Part shown: piece by piece, positions 27,516 to 35,273 of the stretch
Position numbering within the stretch: the first letter of the stretch is position 1
Layout: each line of letters begins with the position of its first letter
Assembly (NCBI RefSeq): GCF_020421205.1
Contig: NZ_JAIZZH010000003.1
Coordinates: 744,001-808,000, forward strand
DNA length: 64,000 bases
Direction of reading: 5' to 3'
Origin: Hymenobacter pini
GTDB taxonomy: Bacteria; Bacteroidota; Bacteroidia; Cytophagales; Hymenobacteraceae
Position numbers and translations under genes: made by a program
Notes under the pieces: generated by a model
Seen by the model: only the letters and a program-made list of their open reading frames with translations
Told to the model about the DNA's origin: nothing
Database searches by the model: none

Positions 27516-27950
27516 ATGCACATTCCCGTTATCAACCGCAGCAAGCACCCCTTGCCGGAGTATCAAACCGCCCACGCCGCCGGCCTCGACATTCGGGCCA
27601 ACCTCCCGGAGCCGATTACGTTGAAGCCCCTGCAACGCGCCCTCGTACCCACGGGCCTGTTTCTGGAAATTCCGGTTGGCTACGAGGCGCAGGTGCGTCC
27701 GCGCAGTGGCTTGGCTTACAAACACGGCATTGGTATTGTCAACAGTCCCGGCACCATTGACGCCGACTACCGGGGCGAGCTAAAAGTTTTGCTCGTCAAT
27801 CTGTCGGATCAGGAGTTTGTGGTGCAGGACGGTGAGCGGGTAGCGCAACTGGTAGTAGCCCGTCACGAAACTATTGTGTGGCAGCCCGCCGAAATACTCA
27901 GTGAAACCCAGCGGGGCACCGGCGGCTACGGCAGTACGGGCACTGCCTGA
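27516..27950 (+). CDS. dut: dUTP diphosphatase
   Basis: Trimeric dUTPase that cleaves dUTP to dUMP and pyrophosphate, limiting uracil in DNA. All five family motifs are visible in 144 residues: [32 protein letters not shown] and [10 protein letters not shown]. The last is the glycine-rich flexible arm that covers the active site. The longer frame starting at 27474 adds [13 protein letters not shown] residues not found in the family, so ATG 27516 is chosen. TATCCTTG at 27484-27491 is one base off the -7 consensus. Placed between a flippase and a nucleotidyltransferase, with no evident functional link to them. Confidence 0.95.
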   Translation: MHIPVINRSKHPLPEYQTAHAAGLDIRANLPEPITLKPLQRALVPTGLFLEIPVGYEAQVRPRSGLAYKHGIGIVNSPGTIDADYRGELKVLLVNLSDQEFVVQDGERVAQLVVARHETIVWQPAEILSETQRGTGGYGSTGTA

Positions 27951-28114
27951 AACCGATAGCAAGAATTACCCCGTGCGCGTGGGCTACCATTTGCTGAAAG
28001 CAGTACCTTGGAGTATCGTATGCCTGCTCAGTAACTCTCCCACGCTGGTTTAATTCGCCATTCATACTTCAGAATTTTTACCTCTGAACCCATAATTCCT
28101 AATTCCTTCCTCAC

Positions 28115-29125
28115 ATGAAGATTATTGTCCCAATGGCCGGTATGGGCAAGCGGATGCGCCCTCACACGCTCACCGTTCCGAAGCCGCTGATTCCGATTGC
28201 CGGCAAGCCCATTGTGCAACGCCTGGTTGAAGACATTGCCAAAGTGTGCGGCGAGCCGGTGGAGGAAGTAGCCTTCATCATCGGCCGTTTCGGCAGCGAG
28301 GTAGAGAAAAGCCTGATTAAAATTGCCGAATCGGTGGGTGCTAAAGGCACCATTCATTACCAGGACGAACCCTTGGGCACGGCTCACGCTATCCTGTGCG
28401 CCCAGTCGGCCCTGGATGGACCGGTAGTGGTGGCGTTTGCCGATACCCTGTTCAAAGCCGATTTCATTCTGGACTCCTCGGCCGAAGGCACCATCTGGGT
28501 GCAGCGCGTGGACGACCCCAAGCCCTTTGGCGTGGTGAAGCTCGACGAGCAGGGCCAGATTACCGACTTCGTGGAAAAACCCCAGGAGTTTGTCTCGGAC
28601 CTGGCCATCATCGGCATCTACTATTTCAAGGATGGCGAGTACCTGCGCCGGGAGTTGCAGTACCTGCTCGATAACGACATCAAGGACAAGGGCGAGTACC
28701 AACTCACCAACGCCCTCGAAAACATGAAGAACAAGGGCACCAAGTTTGTGCCCGGCCGCGTAACCGAGTGGCTCGACTGCGGCAACAAGGACGCCACCGT
28801 CTTCACCAACCAGCGCTACCTGGAGTACCTGCAGGAGCGCGGCGAAACCTTGGTAGCCGAATCCGCCAAGGTGACCAATTCCGTACTGATTCCGCCAGTG
28901 TACGTGGGCGAAGGCGTGGTCATTACCGATTCAGTAGTGGGCCCGCACGTAAGCCTGGGTGACCATACCAACGTGCGGCACTCCGTCGTTTCCAATTCCA
29001 TTGTGCAGCAGTCGGCCTCCGTACTGCACGCCAATATTACCAACTCCATGGTAGGCAGCCACGCCACGGTAGCCAGCCAACCCAACGATTTGAGCGTGGG
29101 CGACTACAACACGCTGCGCGTGTGA
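28115..29125 (+). CDS. NDP-sugar nucleotidyltransferase with left-handed beta-helix tail
   Basis: Makes an NDP-sugar from a sugar 1-phosphate and NTP. The N-terminal signature is GMGKRMRPHTLTVPKPLIPI with the nucleotide-binding loop and catalytic lysine region; FADTLF is the metal-binding segment and TDFVEKPQEF follows the usual pattern. From about residue 245, repeats such as VYVGEGVVITDSVVGPHVSLG form a left-handed beta-helix, as in GlmU- and RmlA-long-type proteins. 336 residues. Substrate uncertain: glucose-1-phosphate thymidylyl- or uridylyltransferase are both possible. It begins the envelope-related run continuing to 33.1 kb. The leader has ATTCAT/CCTCTGAA words like those before metX. 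Confidence 0.85.
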   Translation: MKIIVPMAGMGKRMRPHTLTVPKPLIPIAGKPIVQRLVEDIAKVCGEPVEEVAFIIGRFGSEVEKSLIKIAESVGAKGTIHYQDEPLGTAHAILCAQSALDGPVVVAFADTLFKADFILDSSAEGTIWVQRVDDPKPFGVVKLDEQGQITDFVEKPQEFVSDLAIIGIYYFKDGEYLRRELQYLLDNDIKDKGEYQLTNALENMKNKGTKFVPGRVTEWLDCGNKDATVFTNQRYLEYLQERGETLVAESAKVTNSVLIPPVYVGEGVVITDSVVGPHVSLGDHTNVRHSVVSNSIVQQSASVLHANITNSMVGSHATVASQPNDLSVGDYNTLRV

Positions 29126-29133
29126 TATTTTTG
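29126..29133 (+). promoter_or_regulatory. -7 element for the TPR-DUF4292-M23 genes
   Basis: TATTTTTG right after the nucleotidyltransferase stop. It would give a leader of about 100 bases before the TPR gene, including the inverted repeat at 29152-29232. No -33 match. Confidence 0.4.
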
Positions 29134-29151
29134 CGTCGCCTGACGTTTTAA

Positions 29152-29232
29152 GTAGCGCGGACCTTTGGGGGCCACCAGCGTGTTGGGGTTAGGTAACCTG
29201 TTTCCAATTCGCGGGCCCGGGGTCCGCGCTAC
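29152..29232. repeat. Inverted repeat GTAGCGCGGACC / GGTCCGCGCTAC
   Basis: A perfect 12-bp inverted pair at 29152-29163 and 29221-29232 with 57 bases between, in the leader of the TPR gene. It could fold as a long-loop hairpin close to the start codon, or be one of the dispersed palindromic intergenic elements. Confidence 0.55.
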
Positions 29233-29240
29233 CGTTTTCA

Positions 29241-31049
29241 ATGAGCCACTTCCGCGTCTTTTTAGTTCTGGTATTGGGCCTGTTGCTGGCCGGGCCCGGC
29301 TATGCCCAGCAACCGGCCCCTGCCTCAGTTCCCGACCCAGCCAAGCCGCACAAGCTTAGCCGCAAAGAGCGAAAAGAACTGGCCCGTCGGGCCTCCTTAG
29401 AGGCTGCCGCCCGACAACGGGTGAATCTGTCGGAGAAAGACCGGGAGATGAGCGAGGCGTTCTTCGTGGACGGTGTGCGGTTTTTGCTGCTGGAAGACTA
29501 CAATAAGGCGCTGGAGCGGCTGCTGAAGGCCTACGCGCTTAACCCAACCAATGCTGCCGTCAATTATAAAATTGCCGAAACCAACCTGCTAAGCGGCAAT
29601 TTCAAGGACGCTACCAATTTTGCGCAGGCTGCCATCAAGCTGGATCCGCAGAATGCCTACTATTACTTGCTGCTGGCCCAGATTTACGCCTCCCAGAAAC
29701 AGTACGCCGAGGCCACCCAGACCTACAGCACCCTCATCAAAACGGTGCCTAATTCCGGGCCTTACCTATTTAATCTAGCTGATCTGTATTTGGCGCAGGG
29801 CAAGCTGAACGAAGCACTGGCCACGTTTGAGGAAGCCGAGAAGAAATTTGGCCCCCTGGACGAGGTATCGTTCAAGAAGCAGCAGATATACCTCAAGCAA
29901 AATAACCTCGATAAGGCGCTGCAGGAAGGGGAAGCCCTCATTGCGGCCAACCCCGACGAGGTGCGCTACGTGCTGGCCCAGGCCCAGATGTACGCCACCA
30001 ACAACCGTCTGCCCGACGCCATCCGGGTGGCGGAGCAGGCTCTGAAGCAAGACCCCGATAACCCCCGGGCCCGCATGATTCTGGCCGACGTGTATCGGCA
30101 GCAGAAAAACACGCCGGAATCGGAGCGGCAGCTGAAGCTGGCTTTTGAGAGCCCCTCGCTGGACATCGACAACAAGGTGCGGATTCTGGTGGACTACATC
30201 AAGCAGCTGCCTAACCCCGACCTGAACCAGACGGCGCAGGAGCTGGCCACCATCACCACCCGCGTGCACCCCAAGGAGGCCAAGGCTTTTTCTATTGCCG
30301 GCGACATTCAGACGGTAACCGGCAACCGCGCGGCCGCCCGCAGCAATTATCTGCAGGCCATCCGACTGGATAACTCCCGCTACCAAATCTGGCAGCAGGT
30401 AGTACTCATTGATGCCGAGCTCAGCCAAGTTGACTCACTGCTGACGCACACCGACCAAGCGCTGGAGCTATTTCCCAACCAGGCTCCGCTGTGGTTTTAT
30501 AACGGCGTGGGCTACCAACTCAAGAAGCAGCCGGCCAAAGCCATCAAGTCCCTGGAATACGGCCGGAAGCTGGCCACCGACAACCCCGAGCTGCTGGCCC
30601 AGTTTGACACCCAGCTCGGCGACGTGTACCACGAGTTGAAGGACTACGCTAAGTCGGATGCGGCCTATGAAGCGGCACTCACTTTTGACGCCAACAATGC
30701 ACAGGCGCTCAACAATTACAGCTACTACCTTTCTTTGCGGGGCGAAAAGCTGGAGAAAGCCCGGGAAATGGCTGGCAAGCTGGTGAAGCAGAACCCCGAC
30801 AACGACACGTACCTGGATACGTACGGATGGGTACTGTACCGGCTGAAAGATTATACCGGTGCCCGTCAGCAACTCGAAAAAGCTCTTAAAACAACAACTG
30901 ATGCTACCGTGGTGGAGCATTACGGCGACGTACTGTTTCAGCTGGGGGAGGCCGATAAGGCGCTGCAGGAATGGCAGCGCGCCAAAAAACTGGGCGGGGC
31001 CTCCTCGCTTATCGACCGCAAGATCAAAGACAAGAAACTCTATGAGTAA
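29241..31049 (+). CDS. Exported tetratricopeptide-repeat protein
   Basis: Signal peptide MSHFRVFLVLVLGLLLAGPGYA with Gln at +1, a basic linker (KLSRKERKELARR), then TPR repeats from about residue 70 to the end. Typical units are YNKALERLLKAYALNPTNA, YAEATQTYSTLIKTVPNSG and YAKSDAAYEAALTFDANNA, roughly 12-14 copies, ending KKLYE. TPR arrays serve as protein-binding scaffolds, so a periplasmic assembly role is likely. The stop overlaps the DUF4292 start by 8 bases and DUF4292 overlaps the M23 gene, so the three are probably co-translated. This TPR-DUF4292-EnvC-like order recurs in Bacteroidota as far as I recall. Confidence 0.9.
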   Translation: MSHFRVFLVLVLGLLLAGPGYAQQPAPASVPDPAKPHKLSRKERKELARRASLEAAARQRVNLSEKDREMSEAFFVDGVRFLLLEDYNKALERLLKAYALNPTNAAVNYKIAETNLLSGNFKDATNFAQAAIKLDPQNAYYYLLLAQIYASQKQYAEATQTYSTLIKTVPNSGPYLFNLADLYLAQGKLNEALATFEEAEKKFGPLDEVSFKKQQIYLKQNNLDKALQEGEALIAANPDEVRYVLAQAQMYATNNRLPDAIRVAEQALKQDPDNPRARMILADVYRQQKNTPESERQLKLAFESPSLDIDNKVRILVDYIKQLPNPDLNQTAQELATITTRVHPKEAKAFSIAGDIQTVTGNRAAARSNYLQAIRLDNSRYQIWQQVVLIDAELSQVDSLLTHTDQALELFPNQAPLWFYNGVGYQLKKQPAKAIKSLEYGRKLATDNPELLAQFDTQLGDVYHELKDYAKSDAAYEAALTFDANNAQALNNYSYYLSLRGEKLEKAREMAGKLVKQNPDNDTYLDTYGWVLYRLKDYTGARQQLEKALKTTTDATVVEHYGDVLFQLGEADKALQEWQRAKKLGGASSLIDRKIKDKKLYE

Positions 31050-31800
31050 CCGCCCTGTGCTGGTGCTGTTGAGCGCCCTGCTGCTGCTAGGCAGCTGCAC
31101 CCGTAAACTGCTGCCCGGCAAAAAACCAGCCGCTACGGTACCCATGCCGGAGGCCGTAAAAGCCGCCAACGTGGACTTCCGGTTTCTGGCTGCCAAAGGC
31201 AAAGCACAGTTTGGCGACCAGAGCGGCAACATCAACGTGCGCATCCGTAAAGACAGTGTTATCTGGATTTCGGCCTCACTTATTGGCATTGAAGGCGGCC
31301 GCATTTACATCACCCGCGACTCGGTGCAGGTGCTGGATAAGCTGCACAAGGAATACTACGCCGGTGACTTTGCTTACCTGAGCCAGCGGCTGAACGTGCC
31401 CGTCAACTTTGAGATGGTGCAGGCGTTGCTACTGGGTAACTATTTGGCTCCGCCCAGTGCCGCGGTGCAGCCCACCATTACTACCGAAGGCTCTATGCAG
31501 CGCATCAACTATGAGCAGGCGGGCCTGCTGGTGCAGCAGCTGGTGAACCTCGACCGGGCCCGCATTCAGCAGTTGCAGGTGCAGGTGCCCGCCAACCAGA
31601 ACAAGCTCACGGTAGATTACACCGATTTCCGCCCCTTGGAGCGCAGCCCGCAGCAGTTTGCCTACAACACGCTGGTGCAGGTGCAGCAGGGCCAGACGCC
31701 GCCCACCACCGTCACGCTCACCTACCGCTCGGTAGATGTAGACAAGGAGCGGCTGCAGTTCCCGTTCTCGGTACCGAAGGGCTATGCGCGCAAGAAGTAA
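31042..31800 (+). CDS. DUF4292 lipoprotein
   Basis: 252-residue lipoprotein. The lipobox is LLGSC after MSNRPVLVLLSALL. The mature part has beta-rich segments (NVDFRFLAAKGKAQFG; GNINVRIRKDSVIWISASL; EGGRIYITRDSVQVLDKLHKEY), consistent with a half-barrel of the LolA/LolB kind; that likeness is inference. The start at 31042 overlaps the TPR stop (8 bases), and the 3' end overlaps the M23 gene by 17 bases. The longer ORF starting at 30859 merely extends into the TPR gene in another frame. A role in lipoprotein or outer-membrane assembly is plausible but unproven. Confidence 0.85.
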   Translation: MSNRPVLVLLSALLLLGSCTRKLLPGKKPAATVPMPEAVKAANVDFRFLAAKGKAQFGDQSGNINVRIRKDSVIWISASLIGIEGGRIYITRDSVQVLDKLHKEYYAGDFAYLSQRLNVPVNFEMVQALLLGNYLAPPSAAVQPTITTEGSMQRINYEQAGLLVQQLVNLDRARIQQLQVQVPANQNKLTVDYTDFRPLERSPQQFAYNTLVQVQQGQTPPTTVTLTYRSVDVDKERLQFPFSVPKGYARKK

Positions 31801-33127
31801 TAGTTGGCTTTTGCTGGTGGTACTGCTGGGCCTACTGACGGCATTGCCGGTGCAGGCCCAGCGCAAATCCAAAGCCCAACTGGAGCGGGAACGGCGCGCC
31901 ACGCTTAAACGCATTCAGGAAACCAGCCGCATCCTAGCGCAAACCCAGCAGCAAAAGCAGGCTTCCGTGGGCCAGCTTAACGCCCTTAAGGAAAAGCTAA
32001 CGGTGCAGCAGGGCGTTATTAAGAACATCAGCAACGAGCTGCGCTACATTGAAACCGATGTACGCCAAACGGAAACCCAGGTGCAGCAGACGCGCCAAAG
32101 CTTGGAGCAGCTCAAGGCCGAGTACGCCCGCCTGATTTACGCTGGCTCCAAAACGGCCAACGGCTACAACCGGCTCATGTTCTTGTTTGCCTCGGAGTCC
32201 TTCAACCAGTTTCTGCTGCGGCTACGTTACATCCGGCAGTACACCGAGGTACGCCAGGCACAAGCGGCCCAAATCACGCACACCCAGCAGCGCTTAAGCT
32301 CGCAGCTGGTTGGCTTGAAGGAAAAGCAGGAAGAGAAAGGTAGCCTGCTCAACAACCAGATTTCGGAGAAGAAAAACCTGCTCACGCTGAAAACTCAGCA
32401 GGACCAGGTAGTAACCAAGCTCACCCAACAGGAAGAAGACTTGCGCAAGGAGCTGGCCGCCCGCCAGCAGGCCGTCAGCCGCTTGGATAATCTGATTGCT
32501 CAGCGCGTACGCGAGGAAATAGCTCGGGCGGCCCGCGCCGCTGCTCGCCGGGCCGCCGCGGCTAATGCGGCGCGGGCCGCAGCAGCCTCTGCCCCATCCC
32601 GCAGTCCGGCCGCTACCACGCGCACCACCCCCACCGCCGAGGCGGAAGCCGCCGCTGTTTCAGCGGCGGAACGGGTGGACAAGGTGACGCTCACGCCCGA
32701 AACGGCCGAGCTGGCTTCTTCTTTCCATGACAACCGGGGCCGGTTGCCTTGGCCCGTAGGCCGCGGCTTTATCAGTCAGCGGTTTGGCCGCCACAATCAC
32801 CCCGTGTTGAAGAACGTGGTGGTAGAAAATCGGGGAGTTGATATCCAGACCAGTGCCGGTGAGCCGGTGCGGGCGGTGTTCAGCGGCAAGGTGCTTACGG
32901 TGGCCAGTGTGCCGGGCATGGGCACCATTGTGATGGTGCAGCACGGCGACTATTTCACGGTATATGCCAAATTGCGCAGCGTGAGCGTGAGCGAAGGACA
33001 AGCCGTGCAGGCCCGGCAAACCATCGGCACGGTTTCGACTGATGCGGAAGGTACTTCTGAGGTGCAGTTTCAGGTGTGGCATAACAGCTCCAACCTTAAC
33101 CCCGAAAACTGGCTGGGTCGCAAATAA
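31784..33127 (+). CDS. EnvC-like murein hydrolase activator (degenerate M23/LytM domain)
   Basis: Signal peptide MRARSNSWLLLVVLLGLLTALPVQA with Gln at +1. A long coiled coil (about 27-245) and an Ala/Arg/Ser-rich linker (about 250-290) precede a LytM domain (about 320-447). The zinc ligands of active M23 peptidases are missing: N349 replaces the first His (ENRGVD), K396 the second (YAKL in place of YAHL), and E426/Q428 the HxH pair (EVQFQV). D353 remains. This is the EnvC pattern: a non-catalytic LytM domain that activates cell-wall amidases during division. The start overlaps DUF4292 by 17 bases. Confidence 0.88.
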   Translation: MRARSNSWLLLVVLLGLLTALPVQAQRKSKAQLERERRATLKRIQETSRILAQTQQQKQASVGQLNALKEKLTVQQGVIKNISNELRYIETDVRQTETQVQQTRQSLEQLKAEYARLIYAGSKTANGYNRLMFLFASESFNQFLLRLRYIRQYTEVRQAQAAQITHTQQRLSSQLVGLKEKQEEKGSLLNNQISEKKNLLTLKTQQDQVVTKLTQQEEDLRKELAARQQAVSRLDNLIAQRVREEIARAARAAARRAAAANAARAAAASAPSRSPAATTRTTPTAEAEAAAVSAAERVDKVTLTPETAELASSFHDNRGRLPWPVGRGFISQRFGRHNHPVLKNVVVENRGVDIQTSAGEPVRAVFSGKVLTVASVPGMGTIVMVQHGDYFTVYAKLRSVSVSEGQAVQARQTIGTVSTDAEGTSEVQFQVWHNSSNLNPENWLGRK

Positions 33128-33151
33128 GGGCATTTTCAGTGCATCAGGGCA

Positions 33152-33282
33152 TAAAAAAACACCGTGCAAGGCGCGGTGTCTTTCTGAGCTATGAAAACAA
33201 ACTTAGCTACCAGAATCCCTCCCCCGAAAGCAAGCTAACCACACGGGGCAGTTGGCACTTTCGAGGTTAATCCCCGATAACC
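33152..33282 (-). ncRNA. Candidate small RNA, about 130 nt
   Basis: In the gap between two convergent genes, a TATCTTTG -7 element (33287-33294, minus) is followed by structured, GC-rich sequence and then a hairpin with seven T (33159-33152 on the minus strand). The transcript would contain a GGTTA/TAACC hairpin at its 5' end and a CGAAAG/CTTTCG stem (33258-33263 with 33225-33230). No ORF fits. It does not match SRP RNA, tmRNA or RNase P cores that I know. Two stem positions pair as G-U only in the plus orientation, so strand is uncertain. Confidence 0.35.
33153..33184. terminator. Terminator hairpin downstream of the M23 gene
   Basis: ACACCGTGC (33159-33167) and GCGCGGTGT (33171-33179), loop AAG. 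A seven-base A-tract lies on the left and CTTT on the right, so it works better for minus-strand transcripts. Confidence 0.6.
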
Positions 33283-33389
33283 GTTCCAAAGATACGGCGG
33301 GCGGCAACAGTTGATTGTCCAAATTCGCCGAAATAGTTTTTTCCCTCGATGAAACCCGCTATTCGGAATGTCGCTTGCCCGGCTTGGCG

Positions 33390-34346
33390 CTAAATGAGGT
33401 TCAGCCTGCCCAGCAGCGCGGCTTTATAAGAACTCCCGATGGGCACGGGCAGCAGGCTGGTAGCCTGGTCCAGGCTGCGGCCTGCCTCCACAATCAGGGC
33501 GTCGCTTTCGATGGAGATGATCCGGTCGAGGCGCACAATGTATTTGCGGTGCACCCGGGCAAATTCCCGGCTTGGCAGTTTTGCCTCCAGTTCCTTCATG
33601 GTACTGTACACCGTGTACCGCTCCCGCCCGGAGTAAATGTTCACGTAGTCGCCCAAGGCCTCCACGTAGCGAATGTCCGTGGTCTTTACCCGCAGCAGCT
33701 TATGGTCTTGCTTGATGAAAATCTCATTCTGCCCGCCGTTCAGGTACAGAGATTCGGCAGTATCGTTGGCCATACGCAGTAGCCCTTCGAGTTTCGTTTT
33801 TTCTTCTTCCAATTGAATTTTGGCTCGCCGCAGCTCCAGGTGCGCCACCACCTCACGGGCCAGAATGCGCAGCGCTTCTCGTTGCGCATTATTCAGCCGG
33901 CGCGGCACTTGGTCGATGGCACAGATGGCTCCTAGCGCATGGCCTTCGGGCGTGATAAGCGGATAGCCCGCGTAGAAGCGGATGTGCGGGTCGCCGGTAA
34001 CCATGGTGTGGTCCCGGAACAGCGGATCAATCAGCGCATCTTCCACTTCCAGCAAATCAGTGCCCTGGATGGTGTATTGGCAGAAGGCTTCATCACGGGG
34101 CGTGCTTTCCACCCCCGATAAGCCCGTTTGCGCCTTCAGCCATTGCCGCTCTCCGTCCAGCAGTGTAATCAGGGAAATGGGAGTGCCGCAGATAAATCCG
34201 GCCAGACGCACTAAATCATCAAACACCGTTTCGGACGGGGTGTCCATGATTTGGTATTGCTCCAGGGCTTTTATGCGCGCGGCCTCGTCCGGACGCCGGG
34301 TAGCCGGCCTGGTACGGGTGGAAACAGCAGGTAACTTAGGCGACAT
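33390..34346 (-). CDS. GAF-LytTR transcriptional regulator
   Basis: 318 residues: a disordered basic N-terminus, a GAF sensor domain (about 28-175; FDDLVRLAGFICGTPISLITL, DEAFCQYTI, FYAGYPLITPEGHALGAIC), a coiled-coil linker (LRRAKIQLEEEKTKLEGLL, about 177-200), and a LytTR DNA-binding domain (about 212-318; KTTDIRYVEALGDYVNIYSG, FARVHRKYIVRLDRI). No receiver or kinase domain is present, so it looks like a one-component regulator that senses a ligand or redox state through GAF. No membrane segment, so cytoplasmic. Its targets are unknown; the nearest divergent genes are the tatA pair. No clear -7 element precedes it. Confidence 0.88.
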   Translation of the reverse strand: MSPKLPAVSTRTRPATRRPDEAARIKALEQYQIMDTPSETVFDDLVRLAGFICGTPISLITLLDGERQWLKAQTGLSGVESTPRDEAFCQYTIQGTDLLEVEDALIDPLFRDHTMVTGDPHIRFYAGYPLITPEGHALGAICAIDQVPRRLNNAQREALRILAREVVAHLELRRAKIQLEEEKTKLEGLLRMANDTAESLYLNGGQNEIFIKQDHKLLRVKTTDIRYVEALGDYVNIYSGRERYTVYSTMKELEAKLPSREFARVHRKYIVRLDRIISIESDALIVEAGRSLDQATSLLPVPIGSSYKAALLGRLNLI

Positions 34347-34651
34347 TTAACGGCGGGGAAAATCCTGTTTACGGCCAGCATGAATAACTGCTAACTCCCG
34401 AAATTGCGCATAAATACCCGCACCGTGTTGGTGGTACCGCCGAATCTGTACATTTACCCGCCTAATGTTCAGGTTTTCTGGTTCGAGTCACGACCATTTT
34501 AGCCGATGCAGCAGCCAGTGGTACCGCGTAGCCGCGGCCGGCACGGGAACTGATTTTGAAATTATGCGGTACCTTTATCAATCCTTAGCGGTGGTGCGCC
34601 CCGTATAAGGAGCTTTCACTTCTTACCAACCGGCCCCATGGCCCGTATTCT
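34347..34651. other. Divergent intergenic region, regulator (-) / tatA (+)
   Basis: 305 bases without a gene. Two GTGGTACCGC words (about 34434 and 34519) lie 85 bases apart and are nearly palindromic around GGTACC. TACCTTTA at 34570-34577 is one base off the -7 consensus for tatA. No RNA gene found. Confidence 0.35.
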
Positions 34652-34876
34652 ATGAACCTTGCCACTCTTCTGCTTGGTATCGGCAATTTCGGCGGCACCG
34701 AAGTGCTGCTGATTGTTCTGGCTGTCATTCTGCTGTTTGGCGCCAAGCGTATTCCGGAGTTGTTCCGGGGCATGGGCCAGGGCATCCGCGAGTTTAAGGA
34801 TGCTTCCCGTGACGAAAAACCAGAGTACCGGGACCGTCCTACGAACCCCAATGACCCCAACGCTCCCCGCGTATAA
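34652..34876 (+). CDS. tatA: Sec-independent translocase protein TatA
   Basis: Short single-span inner-membrane subunit of the twin-arginine translocation pathway for folded proteins. 74 residues: TM helix EVLLIVLAVILLFGA with the conserved FG turn, amphipathic helix KRIPELFRGMGQGIREFKDA, and a charged tail (DEKPEYRDRPTNPND). The ATG at 34652 directly precedes the family pattern. The next gene is a second TatA-type protein 12 bases downstream. tatC is not in this window. Confidence 0.92.
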   Translation: MNLATLLLGIGNFGGTEVLLIVLAVILLFGAKRIPELFRGMGQGIREFKDASRDEKPEYRDRPTNPNDPNAPRV

Positions 34877-34888
34877 CCTTTGATTGCC

Positions 34889-35260
34889 ATGCACACACCT
34901 TTTTTCCTTTTTCTGGAGGGCATCGGCGGCGGTGAGCTGATGGTTATCGTGCTGTTCATCCTGATTTTCTTCGGGGCGAACAAAATTCCTGAGCTGGCTC
35001 GGGGCCTCGGTAAAGGCATCCGCGAGTTTAAGGACGCCTCCCGCGAAATCCGCAGCGAAATTGAGAATGCCGGTGCGCCGCCACAACAGCCGTACCAGCA
35101 GCAATTTCAGCAACAGCCTTATCAGCAGCAGCCCGCTTACCAGGCTCCCGTAGCCGATTCTCCCGCTGCAGCTCCCATTGCTCCGCCCATGGATGGTGGC
35201 ATTACTCCTCCGGTAACTCCAACTCCGGAAGCCCATCCCCGCCCCGATCAGTTGAACTAA
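34889..35260 (+). CDS. Second TatA/TatB-family protein with Gln-rich tail
   Basis: TatA-type N-terminus (GGGELMVIVLFILIFFGANKIPELARGLGKGIREFKDASRE holds the TM helix, FG turn and amphipathic helix) followed by a disordered Gln/Pro/Tyr tail (PYQQQFQQQPYQQQP) and a Pro-rich end. 123 residues, longer than the upstream paralogue. The amphipathic helix is nearly identical to that of the gene before it (GIREFKDASR), so this is a tandem duplicate. It may serve as TatB-like partner or a second TatA. The ATG at 34889 is used; a TTG at 34880 in the same frame is the alternative. It ends 13 bases before gatA. Confidence 0.88.
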   Translation: MHTPFFLFLEGIGGGELMVIVLFILIFFGANKIPELARGLGKGIREFKDASREIRSEIENAGAPPQQPYQQQFQQQPYQQQPAYQAPVADSPAAAPIAPPMDGGITPPVTPTPEAHPRPDQLN

Positions 35261-35273
35261 ATCATATTTCGTC

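Noticed and set aside
34470..34500. GGTTCGAGTC resembling a tRNA T-arm
   Set aside because: Flanking bases do not form the T-stem and no acceptor or anticodon stem can be drawn.
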